Of a stretch of 13,558 nt of DNA, positions 1 to 6,031 are shown piece by piece. The stretch comes from Phosphoribacter sp964647395 (GTDB lineage Bacteria > Actinomycetota > Actinomycetes > Actinomycetales > Dermatophilaceae). The stretch lies in assembly GCA_964647395.1 (NCBI GenBank), contig CAZYHR010000089.1, positions 1 to 13,558 on the forward strand, written 5' to 3'. The notes under the pieces are model-generated. The model searched no databases. It was given only the letters and a program-made list of their open reading frames with translations, and was not told where the DNA came from. The first letter of the stretch is position 1, and each line of letters opens with the position of its first letter. The position numbers were made by a program, and so were the translations under genes.

Positions 1-94
1 AAGATTCGCCCCCACCGTCGGGCACCAGTTCGACGGCGTCCTCGGCGAGCGCCCGCAGCGTCTCGGCGGTGTCGTCGATGTGGGGGTCGGTCAT
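1..94 (-). CDS. N-terminus of an unidentified protein, cut by window edge
   Basis: On the minus strand an ATG at 94-92 opens a frame that stays open to the window edge (31 codons). It begins MTDPHIDDTAETLRALAED and is rich in acidic residues. The start lies 4 nt after the stop of the cyclophilin gene, with a GAAGG stretch about 9 nt upstream of the ATG, so the two genes are probably co-transcribed and this one is downstream. Too little is visible to name a family: there is no motif, signal peptide or membrane segment in the visible part. It is called coding because of the start, the spacing and the actinobacterial-style third-position GC. The remainder lies outside the window. Confidence 0.6.
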   Translation of the reverse strand, partial: MTDPHIDDTAETLRALAEDAVELVPDGGGES

Positions 95-98
95 GGTG

Positions 99-881
99 TC
101 AGGCCTTCGGTTTGACGGTGACGGAGTTGATGCCGATCGGTGCCAGGGGGGTCATGCCGTCGCTGGGGTCGATGCCGGCGGCCGCGATCTTGTCGATGAG
201 GTCCATGCCGCCGGTCACCTTGCCGAAGATCGTGTAGCCGCCCCCCTCGGTGGGCAGCGTGGTCTCCCGGTACACGATGAAGAACTGGTCGCCGTTGCTG
301 TTGGGGTCGCTGGTGCGGGCCATCGCCAGCGTGCCGGCCGGGTACTTGCCGTCGGGTGGGGCGTTCTCGATGCCGAAGTGATAGCCGGGTCCCGGGCCGG
401 AGCCGGTGCCGGTCGGGTCGCCGCACTGCAGCACCCACAGCCCCTCTGCGTCACCGGTGAGCCGGTGGCAGGGCGAGCCGGCCCAGTAGTTCTCCTTGGC
501 CAGCAGGATGAACGACGACACGGTGGCCGGTGCCTTGGCCCCGTCGAGTTCGACCGTCACCGGACCGCAGTTGGTCGTGATCGTTGCGACGAAGGTGCGG
601 CCACGGGCGCCCTCGATGTCGGGGGCGGAGGTCATCCGCTGCGTGGTCGTCGCCGGCGGCGGCAACGGGGTGCAGCCGGCCAACAGGGACGGGGTGACGG
701 TCGGTGTCGGTGTCGGGGTCGCCGTGCTGGACGCGGTGTCCGTCGGCTCGGTCACGGCGGCAGTCGTCGTGGGGTCGCTCTGCACCGGTTTCGGCGCGGT
801 GACGATGTTGGCACCCCAGATGAAGATGACGACCACCGCCAGCACCCCGAGCACCGCCAGCACCGGCTGCTTGTCCCGCAC
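99..881 (-). CDS. Membrane-anchored cyclophilin-type peptidyl-prolyl cis-trans isomerase
   Basis: Predicted to catalyse cis-trans isomerisation of Xaa-Pro bonds and assist folding of exported proteins outside the membrane. With the start chosen here (GTG at 881-879) the protein has 260 residues: one hydrophobic anchor at about 6-25, no lipobox cysteine, a Thr/Pro/Ser-rich linker at about 30-75, and a cyclophilin domain at about 96-258. Visible domain motifs are PCHRLT with the catalytic-type Arg at about 140, LQCGDPTGTG, and NSNGDQFFIV. An in-frame GTG 6 codons upstream (899) is less likely, because AGGAGG at 894-889 sits 7 nt before the 881 GTG and would lie inside the longer version. Four cysteines (about 70, 105, 138, 153) are in the exported part and could form disulfides. 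The gene diverges from the MBL hydrolase/hisS pair; cyclophilin, glyoxalase II-like and hisS genes also neighbour one another in mycobacteria. Confidence 0.93.
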   Translation of the reverse strand: MRDKQPVLAVLGVLAVVVIFIWGANIVTAPKPVQSDPTTTAAVTEPTDTASSTATPTPTPTVTPSLLAGCTPLPPPATTTQRMTSAPDIEGARGRTFVATITTNCGPVTVELDGAKAPATVSSFILLAKENYWAGSPCHRLTGDAEGLWVLQCGDPTGTGSGPGPGYHFGIENAPPDGKYPAGTLAMARTSDPNSNGDQFFIVYRETTLPTEGGGYTIFGKVTGGMDLIDKIAAAGIDPSDGMTPLAPIGINSVTVKPKA

Positions 882-888
882 CCCACGA

Positions 889-894
889 CCTCCT
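889..894 (-). promoter_or_regulatory. Ribosome binding site of the cyclophilin gene
   Basis: AGGAGG reads 894 to 889 on the minus strand, 7 nt before the GTG at 881. It decides the start: the alternative GTG at 899 would place this sequence inside the coding region and has no Shine-Dalgarno of its own. Confidence 0.7.
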
Positions 895-914
895 CGCACC
901 TGCTCTCGGCCTGC

Positions 915-920
915 AGTCTA
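915..920 (-). promoter_or_regulatory. -10 element of the cyclophilin promoter
   Basis: TAGACT on the minus strand fits the actinobacterial housekeeping -10 pattern TANNNT. It predicts transcription starting near 908 and a leader of about 27 nt that contains the AGGAGG. I see no convincing -35 hexamer at 17-18 nt. Confidence 0.45.
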
Positions 921-952
921 GAGAAGCGGCCCGAGCCGCGTGCGGGCCCCTG

Positions 953-968
953 GTCACGAGTCCGTGAC
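953..968. promoter_or_regulatory. Perfect inverted repeat, operator candidate
   Basis: GTCACG and CGTGAC form a perfect 6-bp dyad around a 4-bp spacer. It sits in the divergent spacer, about 45-60 bp upstream of the predicted cyclophilin start point and about 86-101 bp upstream of the hydrolase start. Position and symmetry suit a dimeric regulator, but no regulator is identifiable and chance is possible. Confidence 0.3.
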
Positions 969-1020
969 GCTTGCCCGCCCGAGCGGCCCCCGACGCGGGG
1001 CCCCCGACCCTGCCCCACCT

Positions 1021-1036
1021 CGGCCCCGCGGGGCCG
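1021..1036. promoter_or_regulatory. 16-bp perfect GC palindrome over the MBL promoter
   Basis: CGGCCCCGCGGGGCCG is a perfect 16-bp palindrome ending 5 nt before the -10 hexamer TAGGCT. It therefore covers roughly -33 to -18 of the predicted MBL hydrolase promoter. Both flanking genes point away, so it is not a gene-end terminator. It could be an operator or simply a GC-rich coincidence. Confidence 0.3.
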
Positions 1037-1041
1037 GACGG

Positions 1042-1047
1042 TAGGCT
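1042..1047 (+). promoter_or_regulatory. -10 element, probable leaderless promoter of MBL gene
   Basis: TAGGCT fits TANNNT. With the last T at -7, transcription would begin exactly at the GTG at 1054. There is no Shine-Dalgarno sequence before the GTG, as expected of a leaderless mRNA. Confidence 0.5.
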
Positions 1048-1053
1048 CACCAC

Positions 1054-1743
1054 GTGCTCGTCGTCGGGTTCCCAGCCGCCGCCTTCGCGACCAACTGCTT
1101 CGTCCTGGCCACCGAGCCGGGGCAGGAGTGCCTGGTCGTGGATCCCGGCATCGGCGTCGAGGAGCCGCTGCGCGAGGTGCTGCGGCAGCACCGGCTGCGC
1201 CCGGCCGCGGTGCTGCTCACCCACGGCCACCTGGACCACGTCTACTCGGTGACCCCGGTCTGCGCAGGCGCGACCGCGGCCTACATCCACCACGACGACC
1301 GCTATCGCCTGCGCGACCCGCTGGCCCAGATCGACCCGGGCATGCTGGCCATGATGGAGGCCGAGTTCGGTCGCCGGGCCAGTTGGCGCGAGCCCGATCA
1401 GGTCGTCGAGATCGGCGACCGGCAGCGGTTGACCCTGGCCGGGCTGGACCTCACCGCGCTGCACGCACCCGGGCACACCGAGGGCTCGGTGATGTTCACC
1501 CTCGCCGACATCCCCGACGGTCTCAACGTCGAGGTGAGCTCGACGGTCGTGTCGGGCGACGTGCTGTTCGCCGGGTCGATCGGGCGTTGCGACCTGCCCG
1601 GCGGCGACGAGGCGGCGATGACCCGCTCGCTGCGCGAGGTGGTGCTGCCGATGCCCGACGACCGGCTGGTGCTGCCGGGTCACGGCCCGCTGACCACCAT
1701 CGGCCGCGAGCGGGCGCGCAACCCCTACCTCGTCGGGCTCTGA
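1054..1743 (+). CDS. MBL-fold metallo-hydrolase (glyoxalase II-like)
   Basis: A 229-residue metallo-beta-lactamase-fold protein of the glyoxalase II/hydroxyacylglutathione hydrolase-like group, expected to be a cytosolic two-zinc hydrolase of a thioester or similar. The metal ligands are visible: THGHLDH with His57, His59, Asp61 and His62, then His141 in APGHTEGS, Asp169 in SGDVLF, and His210 in LPGHGP. There is no signal peptide or extra domain, and the length is typical of the short bacterial members. The GTG start fits the -10 hexamer immediately upstream. The stop is followed 25 nt later by hisS, and the same pairing is known in mycobacteria (Rv2581c next to hisS). The true substrate cannot be read from sequence; many actinobacteria lack glutathione, so a mycothiol or other thioester is as likely. 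Confidence 0.92.
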   Translation: MLVVGFPAAAFATNCFVLATEPGQECLVVDPGIGVEEPLREVLRQHRLRPAAVLLTHGHLDHVYSVTPVCAGATAAYIHHDDRYRLRDPLAQIDPGMLAMMEAEFGRRASWREPDQVVEIGDRQRLTLAGLDLTALHAPGHTEGSVMFTLADIPDGLNVEVSSTVVSGDVLFAGSIGRCDLPGGDEAAMTRSLREVVLPMPDDRLVLPGHGPLTTIGRERARNPYLVGL

Positions 1744-1756
1744 GCGTCGGCTCTGA

Positions 1757-1762
1757 CAGGAT
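1757..1762 (+). promoter_or_regulatory. -10-like element, possible leaderless promoter of hisS
   Basis: CAGGAT (within GACAGGAT) ends 6 nt before the hisS GTG, the same spacing as upstream of the MBL gene. The first base departs from TANNNT. hisS has no clear Shine-Dalgarno, so it may have its own leaderless transcript besides read-through from the MBL gene. Confidence 0.35.
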
Positions 1763-1768
1763 GCCGGG

Positions 1769-3109
1769 GTGAGCAAGGTGACCCCGATCAGCGGCTTCCT
1801 CGAGTTCCTGCCCGCCGAGCGCATCGTCGAGCAGCACTTCCTCGACGTCATCCGGGAGACCTTCGAGTTGCACGGCTTCGCGGCGATCGAGACGCGGGCG
1901 GTCGAGCCGGTCGACCGGCTGGCCGGCCAGGGCGGCGACGTCGACAAGGAGATCTACGGCATCACCCGGTTGGGCCGGCACGCCGACCCGGAGGCCGTTG
2001 AGCCCGACCTCGGGCTGCACTTCGACCTCACCGTCCCGTTCGCCCGCTACGTCCTCGAGCACGCCGGCCGGCTCGCCTTCCCGTTCAAGCGCTACCAGAT
2101 CCAGAAGGTGTGGCGCGGCGAGCGCCCCCAGGAGGGGCGCTACCGGGAGTTCACCCAGTGCGACATCGACGTCGTCGACGTCGGTGAGCTGGCCGGCCAC
2201 TTCGAGGCCGAGATGCCGCTCGTCGTGGCGGACGCGTTCCGGCGGCTGCCGGTCGGCGACTTCGTCATCCAGGTCAACAACCGCAAGATCCCCGAGGGCT
2301 TCTACCGAGGCATCGGCCTGACCGACGTCGCCGGCACGCTACGCATCGTCGACAAGCTCGACAAGGTGGGCCCCGACGCGGTGGCGACACTGCTCGTCGA
2401 GGCCGGTGCCACGCCCGAGCAGGCCGCCCAGTGTCTGGCGCTGGCCCAGATCCGCAGCGCCGACACCTCCTTCGTCCAGCGGGTGCGCGACCTCGGGGTC
2501 GTCGACCAGACCCTCGAGCAGGGGCTGGCCGCGCTCGCGGCCGTCATCGAAGCCGGCGCGGCCCACGCCCCCGGCACCCTGGTCGCCGACCTGCGCATCG
2601 CTCGCGGCCTGGACTACTACACCGGCACCGTCTACGAGACCCAACTGGTCGGCTACGAGTCCTGGGGGTCCTTCTGCAGCGGCGGCCGCTACGACGCGCT
2701 GGCCTCCGACGGCCGCACCACCTATCCGGGGGTGGGCATCTCCATCGGGCTGTCCCGGCTGCTCGGCCTGCTCGTCGGCAAAGGCCTGGTCACGGCCAGC
2801 CGCGCCACCCCCGCCGCGGTCCTGGTCGCGGTGACCACCGACGCGGAGCGGCCGCGCTCGGTGGCGGTGGCCACCGGGTTGCGGGCCCGCGGCATACCGT
2901 GCGACGTCGCGCCGTCGGCGGCGCGGTTCGGCAAACAGATCCGGTATGCCGACCGGCGCGGCATACCGTTCGTCTGGTTCCCCGGTGCCGGCCAGGACGG
3001 CGGCGACGAGGTCAAGGACATCCGCTCCGGCGAGCAGCAGCCGGCCGACCCGGGGACCTGGCGCCCGCCCGAGCCGGACCTGCGACCGCGTGTCGTGCGA
3101 GCCGGCTGA
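1769..3109 (+). CDS. hisS: Histidyl-tRNA synthetase
   Basis: Charges tRNA-His with histidine in the cytosol as a class II synthetase; 446 residues. Class II motif 2 is clear: VWRGERPQEGRYREF at about 114-128 with Arg116 and Glu118. The histidine-specific ARGLDYYTG lies at about 278-286 (Arg279), followed by SGGRYDAL. Motif 3 is GVGISIGLSRLL with Arg330. A C-terminal anticodon-binding domain follows (about 345-440), containing GKQIRYADRRGIPF. The N-terminus (SGFLEFLPAERIVEQHF) and motif 3 differ from the common bacterial form (KGxxD and GLGFGxER types), placing it in a divergent clade found in many actinobacteria. Start: GTG after a -10-like hexamer. The gene carries three copies of the iterated CGGCATACC motif near its 3' end, two of them encoded as Gly-Ile(ATA)-Pro. 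Confidence 0.95.
   Translation: MSKVTPISGFLEFLPAERIVEQHFLDVIRETFELHGFAAIETRAVEPVDRLAGQGGDVDKEIYGITRLGRHADPEAVEPDLGLHFDLTVPFARYVLEHAGRLAFPFKRYQIQKVWRGERPQEGRYREFTQCDIDVVDVGELAGHFEAEMPLVVADAFRRLPVGDFVIQVNNRKIPEGFYRGIGLTDVAGTLRIVDKLDKVGPDAVATLLVEAGATPEQAAQCLALAQIRSADTSFVQRVRDLGVVDQTLEQGLAALAAVIEAGAAHAPGTLVADLRIARGLDYYTGTVYETQLVGYESWGSFCSGGRYDALASDGRTTYPGVGISIGLSRLLGLLVGKGLVTASRATPAAVLVAVTTDAERPRSVAVATGLRARGIPCDVAPSAARFGKQIRYADRRGIPFVWFPGAGQDGGDEVKDIRSGEQQPADPGTWRPPEPDLRPRVVRAG
2890..2898 (+). repeat. Iterated motif CGGCATACC, copy 1
   Basis: Exact copy inside hisS, read as GGC ATA CCG (Gly-Ile-Pro) with the rare codon ATA. Confidence 0.6.
2943..2951 (-). repeat. Iterated motif CGGCATACC, copy 2 (inverted)
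   Basis: GGTATGCCG on the plus strand inside hisS, read as CGG TAT GCC (Arg-Tyr-Ala). With copy 3 it forms a perfect 10-bp-arm inverted repeat (2942-2951 and 2959-2968, 7-nt loop). Confidence 0.6.
2959..2967 (+). repeat. Iterated motif CGGCATACC, copy 3
   Basis: Exact copy inside hisS, read as GGC ATA CCG (Gly-Ile-Pro), pairing with copy 2 as an inverted repeat. Confidence 0.6.
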
Positions 3110-3116
3110 GCCGCGC

Positions 3117-3136
3117 CGCGGGCCGCTCCGGCCGCG
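3117..3136 (+). terminator. Hairpin after hisS, possible terminator
   Basis: CGCGGGCCG and CGGCCGCG can pair as an 8-bp GC stem with one bulged G and a CTC loop, starting 7 nt after the hisS stop. No U-run follows, only TGTTGG. It could be a U-less terminator, but GC-rich hairpins are easy to find at this base composition. Confidence 0.35.
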
Positions 3137-3249
3137 TGTTGGCGAATCCCTCGTCCGTTCGGCGGGCAGCGCCGGAACGTAACGTCCAGCCCCGGCCGTC
3201 GTTAGTCCCGAAGCCGCCGGCGGTGCGTGACTGCGCCCCGGGGGCGACC

Positions 3250-3255
3250 CACACT
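3250..3255 (+). promoter_or_regulatory. -10-like element, possible leaderless promoter of small unknown gene
   Basis: CACACT ends 6 nt before the GTG at 3262, the spacing also seen at 1042 and 1757. The second and last positions match TANNNT, the first does not. No Shine-Dalgarno sequence precedes the GTG. Confidence 0.3.
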
Positions 3256-3261
3256 GGACGG

Positions 3262-3603
3262 GTGATGACCCGTCGCACGCGCCCCGTCCAGCAGCCCCTG
3301 ACCGACGAGTACCTGCTCGTCCACGACGGCCGGGTCAGCGGTGAACTGGTCTACGCGATGGCGCGCAGCACGACGTCGCTGCGGGTCGTCACCGCCGAGC
3401 AGGCCGGCCCCGACGAGGCCGTGGCACTGGCCGGGCAGGCCCTGCCGGTGGTGCTGCGACGCACCGGCGCCGAGGCGCCCCAGGTCGTCCTGGACGCCGC
3501 CCGGATCGACTCGCTGCCCACCCGGCTGGCCGATCTGCTCGGCACGATGGCCGAGGTTCTTCGGCGGCCGGCGCTGCCCCGCCGGCACCTGCGGGTCGCC
3601 TGA
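3262..3603 (+). CDS. Small protein of unknown function
   Basis: I do not recognise this 113-residue protein. It begins VMTRRTRPVQQPLTDEY and then looks like a small soluble alpha/beta domain: a beta-prone segment LRVVTAEQ near 40, a helix GPDEAVALAGQAL, a strand LPVVLRR, a strand QVVLDAARID near 80, and an amphipathic helix ending in an Arg-rich tail. The VVLDAARIDSL stretch loosely recalls STAS-type domains, but that is only an impression. There is no signal peptide, membrane segment or cysteine. The GTG start is chosen because it lies 6 nt after a -10-like hexamer; the next codon is ATG (3265) and could equally be the start. It stands alone between hisS and ald, with hairpins on both sides, so it is probably monocistronic. 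Confidence 0.65.
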   Translation: MMTRRTRPVQQPLTDEYLLVHDGRVSGELVYAMARSTTSLRVVTAEQAGPDEAVALAGQALPVVLRRTGAEAPQVVLDAARIDSLPTRLADLLGTMAEVLRRPALPRRHLRVA

Positions 3604-3613
3604 GCCGGCCGGG

Positions 3614-3637
3614 CCCGGGGCGGGCGGCGCCCCTGGG
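3614..3637 (+). terminator. Hairpin after the small unknown gene
   Basis: CCCGGGGCG and CGCCCCTGGG pair as a 9-bp stem with one unpaired T on the 3' side and a GGCGG loop, beginning 10 nt after the stop. There is no U-run. The position suits a terminator; the evidence is the fold only. Confidence 0.4.
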
Positions 3638-3710
3638 ACGACCTGCGCCGCGGGCTGATCCCGCTCGGGCCGGTTTGGTCGGCCGCCGGGTGGGCCGGCG
3701 GACCGCCCAC

Positions 3711-3716
3711 TAGGCT
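3711..3716 (+). promoter_or_regulatory. -10 element of ald promoter
   Basis: TAGGCT, identical to the -10 of the MBL gene, predicts a start near 3723 and a leader of about 52 nt before ald. No good -35 hexamer is visible at the usual distance. Confidence 0.45.
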
Positions 3717-3757
3717 TTCGGGCAACGGCCGCACCCGCAGCGGTCGTACACCATCCC

Positions 3758-3765
3758 GGAGAGGA
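3758..3765 (+). promoter_or_regulatory. Ribosome binding site of ald
   Basis: GGAGAGGA lies 9 nt upstream of the GTG at 3775 and fixes that start, in contrast to the leaderless-looking neighbours. Confidence 0.6.
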
Positions 3766-3774
3766 CTCCCCACC

Positions 3775-4890
3775 GTGAAGGTCGGCATCCCCAGTGAGGT
3801 CAAGAACAACGAATTCAGAGTCGCGATCACCCCGGTCGGGGTGCGCGAACTGGTCCGCCAGGGCCACGACGTATTCATCCAACGAGGGGCCGGGGTAGGG
3901 TCCTCGATCTCGGATCAGGACTTCGTCGCGCAGGGCGCTCGCATCCTCGACGACGCCGACGAGGTCTGGGGCGCCGCCGACATGGTGCTCAAGGTCAAGG
4001 AACCGATCGAGTCCGAATACCACCGGATGCGTGAAGGGCTGCTGCTGTTCACCTATCTACACCTGGCTGCTGACCGGCCGTTGACCCATGAGCTCATCGC
4101 CCGCCGGGTCACCGCGGTCGCCTACGAGACCGTGCAACTGCCCTCCGGCGTGCTGCCGCTGCTCTATCCGATGTCCGAGGTGGCCGGCTGCCTGGCCCCG
4201 CAGGTCGGGGCGCACGCCATGATGCGGTCCAACGGCGGGCGCGGCGTGCTCATGGGCGGGGTCGGCGGCGTCGTCAGCGCCAAGGTCGTCGTGCTCGGGG
4301 CCGGCGTGGCCGGCCAGAACGCCGCCAACATCGCGCTGGGCATGGGAGCCGACGTCACGCTGCTGGACACCGACCTGGACAAGCTGCGGATGAGCTTCTG
4401 GCGCTACGACAACCGGGTGCGCCAGATCGCCTCGGCCGAGCTCGCCATCTACGAGAACGTCATGGCCGCCGACATGGTCATCGGCACCGTGCTGGTGCCC
4501 GGGGCCCGGGCCCCCAAGCTGGTCACGGACGAGATGGTCGCCCAGATGAAGCCTGGGTCGGTGCTCGTCGACGTGGCCATCGACCAGGGCGGCTGCTTCG
4601 AGGGCAGCCGGCCGACGACGCACGCGGACCCGACCTTCGAGGTGCACAACTCGATCTACTACTGCGTGGCCAACATGCCCGGAGCGGTCCCGACCACCTC
4701 CACCTGGGCGCTGACCAACGCCACCCTGCCGTATGTCGTCAAGCTCGCCAACCAGGGCTGGCGCGACGCCCTGCGCGCGGACGACGCGCTGGCCGAGGGC
4801 CTCAACTCCCACGACGGGATGGTGACCTATCGGGCGGTCGCCGACGACCTCGGTTTCGCCTATCGCTCGGTCACCGAGTCCCTGGCCTGA
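3775..4890 (+). CDS. ald: Alanine dehydrogenase
   Basis: Catalyses NAD-dependent reversible oxidative deamination of L-alanine to pyruvate and ammonia; cytosolic, hexameric in known members. At 371 residues it matches the family length. The residues known from the mycobacterial enzyme are all in place: Arg15 in NNEFRVAITP, Lys75 in VLKVKEP, His96 in TYLHLAAD, and Asp270 in VDVAIDQGG. The NAD fold is marked by GAGVAG at 175-180. GTG start with GGAGAGGA 9 nt upstream and a TAGGCT promoter. xerD follows after 33 nt, so both may share a transcript although their roles are unrelated. No AldR-type regulator gene is in the window. Nothing suggests truncation. Confidence 0.97.
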   Translation: MKVGIPSEVKNNEFRVAITPVGVRELVRQGHDVFIQRGAGVGSSISDQDFVAQGARILDDADEVWGAADMVLKVKEPIESEYHRMREGLLLFTYLHLAADRPLTHELIARRVTAVAYETVQLPSGVLPLLYPMSEVAGCLAPQVGAHAMMRSNGGRGVLMGGVGGVVSAKVVVLGAGVAGQNAANIALGMGADVTLLDTDLDKLRMSFWRYDNRVRQIASAELAIYENVMAADMVIGTVLVPGARAPKLVTDEMVAQMKPGSVLVDVAIDQGGCFEGSRPTTHADPTFEVHNSIYYCVANMPGAVPTTSTWALTNATLPYVVKLANQGWRDALRADDALAEGLNSHDGMVTYRAVADDLGFAYRSVTESLA

Positions 4891-4915
4891 TGGTCCGGCC
4901 GCTGCGCACCTGGCC

Positions 4916-4920
4916 GGAGG
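4916..4920 (+). promoter_or_regulatory. Ribosome binding site of xerD
   Basis: GGAGG stands only 3 nt (GCG) before the GTG at 4924, unusually close. No other in-frame start near it has a better site, so 4924 is kept. Confidence 0.4.
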
Positions 4921-4923
4921 GCG

Positions 4924-5865
4924 GTGGCTGAGGCCCCCGAGCCGTCGCCCGTGCTGATCCAGCAGGTGCGCGGCTGGCTGGACCACCTCGAGGTCGAACG
5001 TGGGGCCTCGCGGAACACGCTGGTGTCCTATCGGCGCGACCTGGACCGTTATCTGGGCTACCTGGCCCGGGTCGGCGTCGAGCGGCCGGAAGACGTGCAC
5101 GCCCAGCAGGTGCGCGACTTCTTGGCCGACCTGCGCTCCGGTGGGCCCGGCCGGCTGCCGCTCGCGGCCTCCTCGGCCGCCCGCACCCTGGTCGCGGTGC
5201 GCGGTTTCCACCGCTTCCTGGCGGTCGAGGGCCGCACCCCCACCGACCCGGCCCAGGCGGTGGCGCCCCCCAAGACGCCGCTGCGGCTGCCCAAGGCGAT
5301 CAGCGTCGAGGACGTCGAGCGGCTGCTGGCCGCCGCGTCGCTGGGCGACACCCCGGTGTCGCTGCGCGACCGGGCGCTGGTCGAAGTGCTCTACGGCGCC
5401 GGCGCGCGGATCTCCGAGGCGGTCGGCCTGGACGTCGACGACCTCGACCTCGATGCCGGGCTGGTGCGGCTGTTCGGCAAGGGCGCCAAGGAGCGCCTGG
5501 TGCCGGTGGGGCGCTACGCGCGCGAGGCCGTGGCGGCATACCTGGTCCGCGGGCGGCCCACCCTCGCGGCGCGCGGCCGGGGGACCCCGGCGCTGTTCCT
5601 CGGCGCCCGCGGGGCCCGGTTGGGCCGGCAGGGCGCCTGGGACGCGCTGCGGGCCGCCGCCGACCGGGCCGGGCTCACCGCGCACGTCTCCCCGCACACC
5701 CTGCGGCACTCGTTCGCCACCCACCTGCTCGACGGCGGAGCCGACGTGCGGGTCGTCCAGGAGCTGCTCGGGCACGCCTCGGTGACGACCACCCAGATCT
5801 ACACGATGGTCACCGCCCAGCGGCTGCGCGAGGTGTATGCCGGGGCGCACCCGCGCGCGCGGTGA
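4924..5865 (+). CDS. xerD: Tyrosine recombinase XerD
   Basis: Site-specific recombinase that with XerC resolves chromosome dimers at dif before cell division; 313 residues. It has an N-terminal SAM-like core-binding domain (about 10-115) and a catalytic domain (about 135-300). The full catalytic set is present with the same spacing as E. coli XerD: Arg162 (GARISE), Lys186 (FGKGAKERLVP), His258 and Arg261 (PHTLRHSF), His284 (LLGHAS) and Tyr293 (TQIYT). The C-terminus HPRAR also resembles XerD rather than XerC, and the position just before parA/scpA/scpB is that of xerD in mycobacteria. Start GTG, 33 nt behind ald. A strong hairpin follows the stop. No dif site is visible in the window. Confidence 0.93.
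   Translation: MAEAPEPSPVLIQQVRGWLDHLEVERGASRNTLVSYRRDLDRYLGYLARVGVERPEDVHAQQVRDFLADLRSGGPGRLPLAASSAARTLVAVRGFHRFLAVEGRTPTDPAQAVAPPKTPLRLPKAISVEDVERLLAAASLGDTPVSLRDRALVEVLYGAGARISEAVGLDVDDLDLDAGLVRLFGKGAKERLVPVGRYAREAVAAYLVRGRPTLAARGRGTPALFLGARGARLGRQGAWDALRAAADRAGLTAHVSPHTLRHSFATHLLDGGADVRVVQELLGHASVTTTQIYTMVTAQRLREVYAGAHPRAR
5534..5542 (+). repeat. Iterated motif CGGCATACC, copy 4
   Basis: Exact copy inside xerD, read as GCA TAC CTG (Ala-Tyr-Leu), a different frame from the hisS copies 1 and 3. A near copy, TGTATGCCG, lies at 5834-5842 in the same gene. Confidence 0.6.
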
Positions 5866-5870
5866 CTCCC

Positions 5871-5900
5871 CGCCGCGGTGGTCCGCCGGCCACCGCGGCG
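5871..5900 (+). terminator. Strong perfect hairpin after xerD
   Basis: CGCCGCGGTGG and CCACCGCGGCG form a perfect 11-bp stem with an 8-nt loop, starting 5 nt after the xerD stop. There is no U-run. Being the best hairpin in the window and placed exactly at the end of ald-xerD, it is probably an intrinsic-like or pausing terminator. Confidence 0.55.
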
Positions 5901-5949
5901 CCCACGACGTGCCCGCCGCGACGCCGATGGTCTGGGGCCGCATGCTTGA

Positions 5950-5955
5950 TAGGGT
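5950..5955 (+). promoter_or_regulatory. -10 element of the parA-scpAB promoter
   Basis: TAGGGT fits TANNNT and predicts a start near 5962, leaving a leader of about 70 nt before the parA GTG. It also argues that parA does not start upstream of this point. Confidence 0.4.
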
Positions 5956-6031
5956 CGAGGGCGATCCGCGAGAGGCGGACCGTCCGGGCCAGGCATGGCC
6001 GCGCACCCCAGGGGAAGGTGACCCCAGACCT

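Noticed and set aside
69..1772. Plus-strand open frame of 567 codons spanning ppi, the divergent spacer and the MBL gene
   Set aside because: It runs antisense through a clear cyclophilin and out of frame through a clear MBL hydrolase, with Arg/Gly-rich nonsense sequence.
3717..3774. Riboswitch or attenuator in the ald leader
   Set aside because: The leader is about 52 nt, shows no recognisable aptamer or leader peptide, and ends in an ordinary ribosome binding site.
4890..4931. Mini-ORF starting in the TGATG overlap after ald
   Set aside because: Only about 13 codons, no Shine-Dalgarno, and it ends inside xerD; most likely chance.
5837..6031. Longer N-terminus for the ParA-like protein
   Set aside because: It would overlap xerD, cross the strong hairpin at 5871-5900 and the -10 element at 5950, and adds no conserved sequence.
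5866..6031. Possible parS or dif site next to xerD/parA
   Set aside because: No TGTTTCACGTGAAACA-like palindrome and no AT-rich 28-bp dif-like sequence is present in this spacer or elsewhere that I could see.
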